This document shows positions 16,164 to 21,308 of a stretch of DNA of 27,372 bases, one piece after another. Position numbers and translations under genes: made by a program. Location of the stretch: IMG/VR virus record IMGVR_UViG_3300025151_000232, positions 1-27,372 of that record, one strand, 5' to 3'. Within the stretch, counting starts at the first letter, position 1. The number at the start of each line of letters is the position of its first letter. The notes under the pieces were generated by a model. The model did not search any database and was not told the origin of the DNA. It was given only the letters and a program-made list of their open reading frames with translations. The stretch comes from a virus.

Positions 16164-16625
16164 TTACTGTGTTAATTTATTGTCTGGGTCAAACTTAACA
16201 TCTGTAGTTTCAATATAAGGTGTTGATATATAAGCCAAGTCGTACCCATACGCACCATAGCACTCTTCTACTACATCATTAGTCTCTTCACCTACTCGCA
16301 GAAAACAAGCCGACATTCCAAACTTATTGTCCTCGCAGTAATGACTTGCTTTACCAATGATACGATTATAACTCTGTACCCATTCATCTGTGTCATACCA
16401 CTTGACATCATCAAACCTCACATATAAAGAGCAGTTTTTCATATCAATGCCCTCTTCAGCATTTGTCCCCTCACCATTTTTACCATTCGTAAGGTCTCTC
16501 ATAGCCATATCACATTTAGGGTCAGCTTTGAGTTCAGCGATAAACAAGTGCCAATTTCTGATACTTTCCTCATCTTCATGGTCGTCCATTTGTACAGCTA
16601 TCAAAACTTCACTACGATAACCCAT
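16164..16625 (-). CDS. MGYRSEV-type conserved phage protein
   Basis: A 153-aa acidic protein opening MGYRSEVLIAVQ. This start is typical of a conserved phage family of unknown function that I recognise by its MGYRS(D/E)V head. The remainder has an RFDDVKWYDTDEWVQSYNRI block near 70-89 and CYGAYGYDLAYISTPYIETT near 122-141. It is the last gene of the coupled small-gene operon; its ATG overlaps the stop of the membrane-protein gene as TAATG. No catalytic motif is apparent. Confidence 0.75.
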   Translation of the reverse strand: MGYRSEVLIAVQMDDHEDEESIRNWHLFIAELKADPKCDMAMRDLTNGKNGEGTNAEEGIDMKNCSLYVRFDDVKWYDTDEWVQSYNRIIGKASHYCEDNKFGMSACFLRVGEETNDVVEECYGAYGYDLAYISTPYIETTDVKFDPDNKLTQ

Positions 16626-16735
16626 TATAACCCCCCTACTCTATGCACATAGAGTCCTATTCCACAAGACACCATAACCAACAATGGTATGAGTACAAGT
16701 ATCGTTAGCTTTAAATACAATATAAATTCATTCAT
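16625..16735 (-). CDS. 36-aa single-span membrane protein
   Basis: A very short gene: 36 residues, almost all of it one hydrophobic segment (ILYLKLTILVLIPLLVMVSC, about 5-24) followed by GIGLYVHRVGGL, so probably one transmembrane helix with a basic tip. Supported by a strong SD (GGAGG, six bases before the ATG), an eight-base overlap with the gene before it and a TAATG overlap with the gene after it. It could be a small membrane effector or lysis-type peptide, but nothing fixes its role. Confidence 0.7.
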   Translation of the reverse strand: MNEFILYLKLTILVLIPLLVMVSCGIGLYVHRVGGL

Positions 16736-16898
16736 CTTTCACCTCCAATGGTATTACTTTATCGTATACACTCAAGGTATACCCTAATTGTTCTAGGTCT
16801 TTATTTAAGAAATGACTACACATACCCCTTTCAAAATTGGTACTACATTTTCTTAATGCTTGGTCTACTTCTTTCTGTAATTTATTTATTTTACTCAT
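16728..16898 (-). CDS. Hypothetical 56-aa protein
   Basis: A 56-aa helical protein (MSKINKLQKEVDQALRKCST, then CSHFLNKDLEQLGYTLSVY) with two Cys and an N-terminal helix that could form a coiled coil. The ATG overlaps the upstream stop as ATGA and is preceded by GGGAGG nine bases away; the end overlaps the membrane-protein gene. Evidence for reality is the SD plus coupling on both sides. Function unknown. Confidence 0.68.
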   Translation of the reverse strand: MSKINKLQKEVDQALRKCSTNFERGMCSHFLNKDLEQLGYTLSVYDKVIPLEVKDE

Positions 16899-17110
16899 CT
16901 GTGAAATCCTCCCTTGTTGTTAATACCCTCTAAGTCTTTTAAGTCGCTAATCACGACATAGTTTGATTTATGCATTGGTGCAATCGTATGCTTTACTCGT
17001 TTGGCTTGAGTTTCCCCACAGTTTAGGCAAATATCGTACCCAGCTTGTAATCTTTTCTTACTGTATGGACTCCCACAGTCAGAGCAGATTGGTTTGATTG
17101 ATTTACTCAT
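16895..17110 (-). CDS. Zinc-ribbon protein
   Basis: A 71-aa protein with a zinc ribbon: CSDCGSPYSKKRLQAGYDIC then LNCGE, giving Cys 9, 12, 28 and 31 (C-x2-C-x15-C-x2-C). Related ribbons occur in phage regulators and in DksA/TraR-like proteins, but no such family can be claimed. Its leader holds a palindrome 20 bp before the ATG, then two copies of AAAAACTATGAG, the second containing the start codon after GAGG. First of four tightly coupled small genes. Confidence 0.75.
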   Translation of the reverse strand: MSKSIKPICSDCGSPYSKKRLQAGYDICLNCGETQAKRVKHTIAPMHKSNYVVISDLKDLEGINNKGGFHR

Positions 17111-17129
17111 AGTTTTTCCTCATAGTTTT

Positions 17130-17147
17130 TGTAGTGATATTACTACA
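17130..17147. repeat. Dispersed palindrome before the zinc-ribbon gene
   Basis: TGTAGTGA-TA-TTACTACA (one mismatch), 20 bp upstream of the start at 17110 and just past the stop of the 17152-17523 gene. Confidence 0.85.
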
Positions 17148-17151
17148 TTTA

Positions 17152-17523
17152 TTATCGTGTTAAGAATGCGACCTCTTGTCTTGCTTTGCGTTCCATATAT
17201 TTCATCAAAGAGCCACAACCAATGTAGCTTTTCATTTCATCAGCAGTATCTAGCCAACAACCACCATTTTCTATACTAGGTAAAGCACTAGGTCTACATT
17301 GTGATTGGTGTCTTGAAGTTGAAGATGAATAGCTATCGTTACTCCCTATCCATATACCAGCTTGTCGGTCATAGATATACATAGGGAAGTGATAGCCATA
17401 GCTGTATACGACATATAACCCCTCGTCATCAAATGACACTTTATTTTCTGCAAAGGTATTGCTACCCTCAAAGACTTTTAGTTCGTCAACATATTGACTT
17501 GCGTTTTTGTTTGCTACTTTCAT
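17152..17523 (-). CDS. Conserved phage protein of unknown function (SYGYHFPMYIYD family)
   Basis: A 123-aa protein. The blocks VYSYGYHFPMYIYDRQAGIW and SNDSYSSSTSRHQSQCRPS are ones I have seen in phage proteins of unknown function (possibly DUF8033-like). The rest is a helical C-terminus ending YMERKARQEVAFLTR. I start at 17523, where the shared leader GGAGTAAAAACTATG occurs; the longer frame to 17556 begins inside the palindrome and is rejected. It is driven by the consensus promoter at 17613-17641 and leads the small-gene operon. Confidence 0.75.
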   Translation of the reverse strand: MKVANKNASQYVDELKVFEGSNTFAENKVSFDDEGLYVVYSYGYHFPMYIYDRQAGIWIGSNDSYSSSTSRHQSQCRPSALPSIENGGCWLDTADEMKSYIGCGSLMKYMERKARQEVAFLTR

Positions 17524-17542
17524 AGTTTTTACTCCTGTTTTC

Positions 17543-17560
17543 TGTAGTGATTTCACTACA
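17543..17560. repeat. Dispersed palindrome in the 17152-17523 leader
   Basis: TGTAGTGA-TT-TCACTACA, perfect arms, 20 bp before the start codon, with TAACTAAT on its upstream side as in the AAA gene leader. Confidence 0.9.
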
Positions 17561-17612
17561 ATTAGTTAGTATTAGTGTGATAAGAATTGTGTATATTTTT
17601 ACCACTATAACT

Positions 17613-17641
17613 ATTATACTACTGTACATATAATATGTCAA
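17613..17641 (-). promoter_or_regulatory. Consensus sigma-70 promoter for the small-gene operon
   Basis: Minus strand: TTGACA (17636-17641), 17-base spacer TATTATATGTACAGTAG, TATAAT (17613-17618). Both hexamers are perfect. Start of transcription is predicted near 17606, so the palindrome at 17543-17560 lies in the untranslated leader. Confidence 0.9.
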
Positions 17642-17690
17642 GTAGCATATAACTTTTATGTAAAAAAGTCGTACAGTTAATTTACTACTT

Positions 17691-17730
17691 CAGAGTCTTC
17701 GCTATCTGTACAGAGTCTTCGCTATCTGTA
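17691..17730. repeat. 20-bp tandem duplication
   Basis: CAGAGTCTTCGCTATCTGTA occurs twice in direct succession (17691-17710 and 17711-17730), identical. It lies about 50 bp upstream of the small-gene operon promoter. Confidence 0.95.
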
Positions 17731-18046
17731 AATTTATTATTATATAAATCTCACTATCATATAAAACTATTTGCCAAGGGGGATTTTGAGGGGTTAGCTA
17801 TTCTATGGTAGTGCATAACGCACAGCGATAAATACATAGTGAGAGCCAGTCCGAGATGCGATGGAAATTTAGTGTCCCTATCCAAATACTTAGAGGGGGT
17901 TTCCCATCTCAGCCCCAGCCCACTTACTGTACATATTATGGTAGAAACTTTACTTATAGAAAAACATAGTGAGAAGCCGTCCCGAGCGTTAGTGTACTTT
18001 GTGGGGTGGGTGGTCGTATTCTTTAAAGTGTATAACTCTTTGTTTT

Positions 18047-18064
18047 TGTAGTGATATTACTACA
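18047..18064. repeat. Dispersed palindrome, orphan copy
   Basis: TGTAGTGA-TA-TTACTACA, identical in core to the copy at 17130, but with no gene start within reach on the minus strand. It abuts AGTTCAC repeats (18064-18070, 18071-18077). Confidence 0.85.
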
Positions 18065-18213
18065 GTTCACAGTTCACAAGGGGGTTAACTTTACTTATAG
18101 AACTGGAACTGGACTTATTGTTTTATGTAAAGTAAACTTAAGTGTCTGTATCTATTAGTATTTCTATAGTTATATTATATTATATATTAGTTTATTATAC
18201 TTATTTTTTTAGT

Positions 18214-18347
18214 AGTTCATAAGTTCACTCTTTTTTGATAGGACAATACCTTTCTGCAACAAATAATTACATCGCAAAAACCAGACGAAAGACCACAGAA
18301 AAACCAAAAGTTATATCCTATTTAAAAAAAGTGTGAACTTGTGAACT
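18214..18347. repeat. Long imperfect inverted repeat built on AGTTCAC
   Basis: Left arm 18214-18243 and right arm 18316-18347 are complementary at about 25 of 30 positions: AGTTCA(T/C)AAGTTCAC, C-T6/7 tract, then TAGGA. The loop is 72 bases. Each arm contains two tandem AGTTCA units; further copies lie at 18064-18077 and 18407-18413. It could fold as RNA or extrude as a cruciform. Confidence 0.75.
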
Positions 18348-18530
18348 TTATAACAATATCAAACACTTAAGTATGAACTGAAAGTGGAACTTTAGGAACG
18401 CAAATCGTGAACTTTAACTTTAGTCAAAGAACTGGTTATGTTAAGAACTGGTTACTATAGTAACTGGTACTATAATAAATAAAAAAGACTTTACATATAA
18501 AAAAGAAAACTAAAGTTTACATATAAAAAA

Positions 18531-18584
18531 TTGGCGAAAAATTTTAGACAAAAAAAATTGGCGAAAAATTTTAGACAAAAAAAA
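18531..18584. repeat. 27-bp tandem duplication
   Basis: A unit beginning TTGGCGAAAAATTTTAGACA and followed by A7 or A8 occurs twice, at 18531-18557 and 18558-18584. It lies directly downstream of the terminator of the 225-aa gene, whose T-run is formed by the second copy's A-run. Confidence 0.9.
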
Positions 18585-18606
18585 TCCCCTCAGAAATTCT
18601 GAGGGG
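18577..18606 (-). terminator. Intrinsic terminator of the 225-aa gene
   Basis: Perfect stem CCCCTCAG / CTGAGGGG (18586-18593, 18599-18606; up to 10 bp with the inner pairs), followed on the minus strand by eight T. It lies about 30 bp after the stop at 18639, so this gene is a monocistronic unit. Confidence 0.93.
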
Positions 18607-18638
18607 ATAAAGTGCGACAAGGTGTCGCTATTAGGAAT

Positions 18639-19316
18639 TTATAACATTTTTTGGATATCCTTAAATGTATATTTTGACTTATCCATTTCAAGAAATACCT
18701 CAGCAAGTTTTTTAAGTTTACCTTGTGCCAATACACTTTCTTGTATACTAACTTTGGCACTTGTAGATTTTCCTTTATTGCCTATGGTTTTATGTTGTTG
18801 AGCTAATGCCTTAGCAATCTGCTCAAACTCCTTAAGAGTAACCTTATTAACCTCAACCTCAACTGTCTCAACCTCTGGACTATTTACAGCTCTTAAGTCT
18901 GCTTTAAATTCAGCCCATTTGTCTTTAATGTTGGTATCTAAATTTCTCATAAACCCTAATGGCTTTGAGTTACTTCTAAAATATGCTGATACTTCTGCAT
19001 TAAAGTCTTTTTTCAAAGTTGGTGCGTCTTTCATGCAATCAGTAATTTTAAAATCGTAGGTTTTATCCTTAATTTTTATTCCCTTAAGATTGATTTTATT
19101 TTTAGTTAAAAACTTATTAATAAAAGTCTCGTATAATTCCTTATGGATTTTAGGGAATGCTGTTTTAACTTGACCAAATGTAGAGCAATTTTTTAATTTA
19201 GGCTCAAAATCATCAAGCATTTTAGCTTGTGCTATTTGTTGAGCTTGTATGTCTCGTCCTTGTTCATTCAAGTCAAACCATTTACTAGCTATTTCTTTAA
19301 TATTTACTTTTTTCAT
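18639..19316 (-). CDS. 225-aa early protein of unknown function, monocistronic
   Basis: A 225-aa, Lys-rich, largely helical protein with no family I recognise. Residues 1-75 are helical; a central block LKGIKIKDKTYDFKITDCMK (about 78-97) could be a beta hairpin; residues 150-170 are Val/Glu-rich (VETVEVEVNKVTLKEFEQIA). The gene stands alone: palindromes in its leader (19348, 19374, with another at 19488), SD GAGGA about seven bases before the ATG, and its own strong terminator. Such isolation next to the repeat-rich tract would suit a regulator or origin-binding protein, perhaps one that recognises the palindromes. No HTH is visible, so this is a guess. Confidence 0.8.
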   Translation of the reverse strand: MKKVNIKEIASKWFDLNEQGRDIQAQQIAQAKMLDDFEPKLKNCSTFGQVKTAFPKIHKELYETFINKFLTKNKINLKGIKIKDKTYDFKITDCMKDAPTLKKDFNAEVSAYFRSNSKPLGFMRNLDTNIKDKWAEFKADLRAVNSPEVETVEVEVNKVTLKEFEQIAKALAQQHKTIGNKGKSTSAKVSIQESVLAQGKLKKLAEVFLEMDKSKYTFKDIQKML

Positions 19317-19347
19317 AATATATCCTCTATTTAAAGTTTAAAATTAT

Positions 19348-19365
19348 TGTAGTGATATCACTACA
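19348..19365. repeat. Dispersed palindrome, perfect copy
   Basis: TGTAGTGATATCACTACA, a fully symmetrical 18-bp palindrome 32 bp upstream of the 225-aa gene start: the same offset as at the AAA gene. Confidence 0.93.
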
Positions 19366-19373
19366 GCTTTTTA

Positions 19374-19396
19374 CTGTAGTAAAATTTCTACTACAG
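19374..19396. repeat. Dispersed palindrome, widened variant
   Basis: CTGTAGTA, seven-base centre, TACTACAG. Eight-bp arms; the centre is longer than in the other copies. It is eight bases from the perfect copy, making a tandem pair of sites. Confidence 0.75.
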
Positions 19397-19487
19397 TTAA
19401 TAATCAGTTTACCAGAAAATAAGTAAAGTACAACCCTTATATCACTTTAATTTTATTTTAATCATATCAATAACTTATAAACTTTTT

Positions 19488-19505
19488 TGTAGTGGAATGA
19501 CTACA
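19488..19505. repeat. Dispersed palindrome, degenerate variant
   Basis: TGTAGT-GGAATG-ACTACA: six-bp outer arms kept, inner bases changed. The flanks (T-run before, ATT after) are like those of the other copies. Confidence 0.65.
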
Positions 19506-19813
19506 ATTCTCAAATGAAATTTAAAATTGAAAACTATCAGTAAATTAGAGTATTCTAATATACCCACATATCCCCTATATCCCACATCACGCATAGCACT
19601 AGCGTTTACTATATACAGTTAGATTTACATAAATAATTGGCAAAATATGTAAAGCCAAAGACCTACCCTCGTTATATGTAAAGTAGCCCCCCTTATGAAA
19701 TAAAAAGGCAAACCAAAAAAATTTTCTGCAAAATTTTCAAAAACCAAGGTATACTGATTGAAGCCATAAAGCATGGGAGAAAAGCTTACCTAAGTTTCAA
19801 CAAGGGAGGCAGT

Positions 19814-19903
19814 ATGTATTACACACTCGCAAAGATAATGGCGGCACATCCAAACCGTAAAAGAAGATTATACTATCGTGGATTGATGCCTCATAAACTG
19901 TAG
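19814..19903 (+). CDS. Candidate 29-aa basic plus-strand peptide
   Basis: ATG to TAG, 29 residues, basic (HPNRKRRLYYRG in the middle), preceded by AAGGGAGG with four bases to the ATG, one of the strongest SDs in the window. A TATACT (19750-19755) lies upstream with a poor -35 (TGCAAA, 17 bp). It runs against the surrounding leftward genes. It may be a real small gene or a leader peptide; the only support is the SD and position. Confidence 0.4.
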   Translation: MYYTLAKIMAAHPNRKRRLYYRGLMPHKL

Positions 19904-19905
19904 AC

Positions 19906-19934
19906 AAAAAAACCCCCAGCGTTAAACGTGGGGG
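19906..19934 (-). terminator. Intrinsic terminator after the 20046-20613 genes
   Basis: CCCCCA (19913-19918) pairs with TGGGGG (19929-19934), extended by CGTT/AACG; the minus-strand transcript then has seven T. It closes the two-gene unit that starts at 20613. Confidence 0.88.
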
Positions 19935-20045
19935 AAAGAAAGTAACGACAATAAACTTAAACTCGAGGTTTGGGCTGAAAAATAAATACAAAAAGACCCA
20001 AAAATTATCGTTACGTAGGGGACTGTATTTGTCCTAAAACTTTAC

Positions 20046-20318
20046 TTATTCCATTTCTACCATATACATCTCAACAATGCAAGACTTTAGTATCAAGTCT
20101 AATCCACCCCAACCGTCATCAGAAGTGTAGGTATTACATAGTTTTACGCATTCTTTATCTTGGTGCAGTAAATATCCTATACTGTAAGCGAGGACATATT
20201 TTTCTTTTGCTATCTCTTCTATACTTTTCCATGAACTGTCAGCCGTGTGGTCTTTCCAAACTACAATATACAAAGGGTAATTTGGTTTCTTATAATCAAA
20301 AGGTTTATTCGTTTTCAT
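20046..20318 (-). CDS. Hypothetical 90-aa phage protein
   Basis: A 90-aa protein: YPLYIVVWKDHTADSSWKSI, then VLAYSIGYLLHQDKECVKLC, then DGWGGLDLILKSCIVEMY. This layout (short strand, W-x-D, a 'S-G-Y-L' turn) is one I associate with a phage family of unknown function found in many marine phages. It overlaps the upstream gene by 14 bases and is followed by a terminator. Together they form the first leftward transcript from the divergent region. Confidence 0.7.
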   Translation of the reverse strand: MKTNKPFDYKKPNYPLYIVVWKDHTADSSWKSIEEIAKEKYVLAYSIGYLLHQDKECVKLCNTYTSDDGWGGLDLILKSCIVEMYMVEME

Positions 20319-20613
20319 CTTCTACGACAATATCTCCTGATAAGGTTTGTTTTATCATTCTCAAGTTTTTAAGTATGTCGTTAGGGTGCACTTCAATGTG
20401 AGTTACACCGTTTAAGTCTGTGTGAATAAGCTGTGCTTCTGGTTCAGCTAAAAGTTTTTTGTTGTATAAGCTGTAGTATGCGTTTTCAAATTTCTTTTTG
20501 ATAGGTCTTGACAATCCCAAATAGTAGTATATAAATTGGTCTTGCTCTTCTTGAGTCTCTACATCAAATAAATCTAGATGTAAAACTCCCTCTTTGTTCA
20601 TGTCCATTCTCAT
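20305..20613 (-). CDS. Hypothetical 102-aa protein, first leftward gene
   Basis: A 102-aa protein with FDVETQEEQDQFIYYYLGLS and an acidic C-terminus (SGDIVVEDENE). No family recognised. SD GAGGA lies six to seven bases before the ATG. As the gene nearest the divergent promoters it is likely among the first expressed in the leftward direction. Translationally coupled to the 90-aa gene. Confidence 0.7.
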   Translation of the reverse strand: MRMDMNKEGVLHLDLFDVETQEEQDQFIYYYLGLSRPIKKKFENAYYSLYNKKLLAEPEAQLIHTDLNGVTHIEVHPNDILKNLRMIKQTLSGDIVVEDENE

Positions 20614-20635
20614 AATAAATCCTCATAGTATTTTG

Positions 20636-20664
20636 TTGTCAACACTTATATTATATATTATACT
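20636..20664 (+). promoter_or_regulatory. Promoter of the head-gene operon
   Basis: Plus strand: TTGTCA (20636-20641), 17-base spacer, TATACT (20659-20664), five of six matches in each hexamer. Predicted start near 20671, 47 bases before the first rightward gene. Confidence 0.7.
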
Positions 20665-20677
20665 CGGAGTAAGTAAA
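20650..20677 (-). promoter_or_regulatory. Overlapping leftward promoter
   Basis: Minus strand: TTTACT (20672-20677), 16-base spacer, TATAAT (20650-20655). The -35 is weak, the -10 perfect. It overlaps the rightward promoter, so the two cannot easily fire at once. Confidence 0.5.
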
Positions 20678-20717
20678 GTAAGCTGCAATTAATGTACATA
20701 GGTGTAAACAGCGACAC

Positions 20718-21308
20718 ATGCAAGATAATTCTGAACATCCAGTTATTATACCTCATATTGAAGACAATATTGAATTGCCTAAGAATGCCCGTGAGGCCTT
20801 ACCCGACATGTCTCCCGAAGAAGAACTCAGTATGAGGTCTAATACAGTTAAGCTTATATCAGACTTAGCAGGTGAAACTATAGAACCATCTCAAGATAAT
20901 ATGGAGCAAGCAGAAGAAGTTGCTAAACAAATGATGGAAAAACCAGAGTTAAAACCAGATTTTGGTACATATCCTAATGAAACTATAGCTTATCTTGCTG
21001 GTATGGTGGCACAAACTAGCCATATGGTAGCTAAAGACCTGGCAGATATAAAACTTACTGTACTAAACGGCCTACTACAAGAAGCAACTCTAGCAAAATC
21101 ATCAAGAGAACGTATTGCAGCATACAAAGCTGTGGGTGAAATAGACGGAGTTGACGCATTTAAGAGAAAAACTGAGGTTACACACATTAATAAGTCAGGT
21201 GATGAGCTAGAAAAAGAACTATTAGCTACTATTAATGAACTAAAAGGCAAAGTTATTCACACTAAAGAAGTAGTTGAAGTAGAAGATATTGAGGTTGATG
21301 ATGATTAG
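20718..21308 (+). CDS. Probable terminase small subunit
   Basis: A 196-aa acidic protein directly before the large terminase. The centre (PNETIAYLAGMVAQTSHMVA, then LNGLLQEATLAKSSRERIAA) is helical and could be the oligomerisation core; the C-terminus ends acidic (VEVEDIEVDDD). Position and size are those of a small terminase, which binds the packaging site; no HTH is visible. The SD is weak (AGGTG, 12 bases upstream). It overlaps the large terminase by eight bases. Confidence 0.6.
   Translation: MQDNSEHPVIIPHIEDNIELPKNAREALPDMSPEEELSMRSNTVKLISDLAGETIEPSQDNMEQAEEVAKQMMEKPELKPDFGTYPNETIAYLAGMVAQTSHMVAKDLADIKLTVLNGLLQEATLAKSSRERIAAYKAVGEIDGVDAFKRKTEVTHINKSGDELEKELLATINELKGKVIHTKEVVEVEDIEVDDD

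Larger units (their letters stand above)
17561..18576. other. Gene-free repeat-rich tract, candidate replication origin or control region
   Basis: About 1 kb with no gene I can support on either strand. It holds the operon promoter at its left end, a 20-bp tandem duplication, a degenerate 22-bp direct repeat (17834-17855 and 17964-17986), G-rich runs, an orphan palindrome (18047), AGTTCAC repeats in both orientations, a long inverted repeat (18214-18347), a perfect GTTACTATAGTAAC palindrome near 18450-18463, a 27-bp tandem repeat, and a very AT-rich right half. Clustered short repeats plus AT-rich DNA next to early genes is the usual look of a phage origin; this is inference. Confidence 0.55.
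19506..20045. other. Intergenic tract with mini-ORF and terminator
   Basis: No long gene. It contains two ATATGTAAAG motifs (19645-19654, 19673-19684) related to the promoter spacers, a plus-strand 29-codon ORF with strong SD (19814-19903), and the terminator at 19906-19934. The remainder is AT-rich with no feature I can support. Confidence 0.6.

Noticed and set aside
17839-18051. Plus-strand 70-codon frame in the gene-free tract
   Set aside because: No SD, no recognisable protein composition, and it spans the degenerate direct repeats.
17561-18576. tRNA or other named RNA gene
   Set aside because: No cloverleaf or known RNA consensus found by eye in the gene-free tract.
10371-19505. Palindrome series as a CRISPR array
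   Set aside because: Copies are kilobases apart or separated by genes, with no regular spacers.
10371-19505. Palindromes as intrinsic terminators
   Set aside because: On the minus strand the stem is followed by A-rich, not T-rich, sequence in most copies, and two copies lie inside genes.
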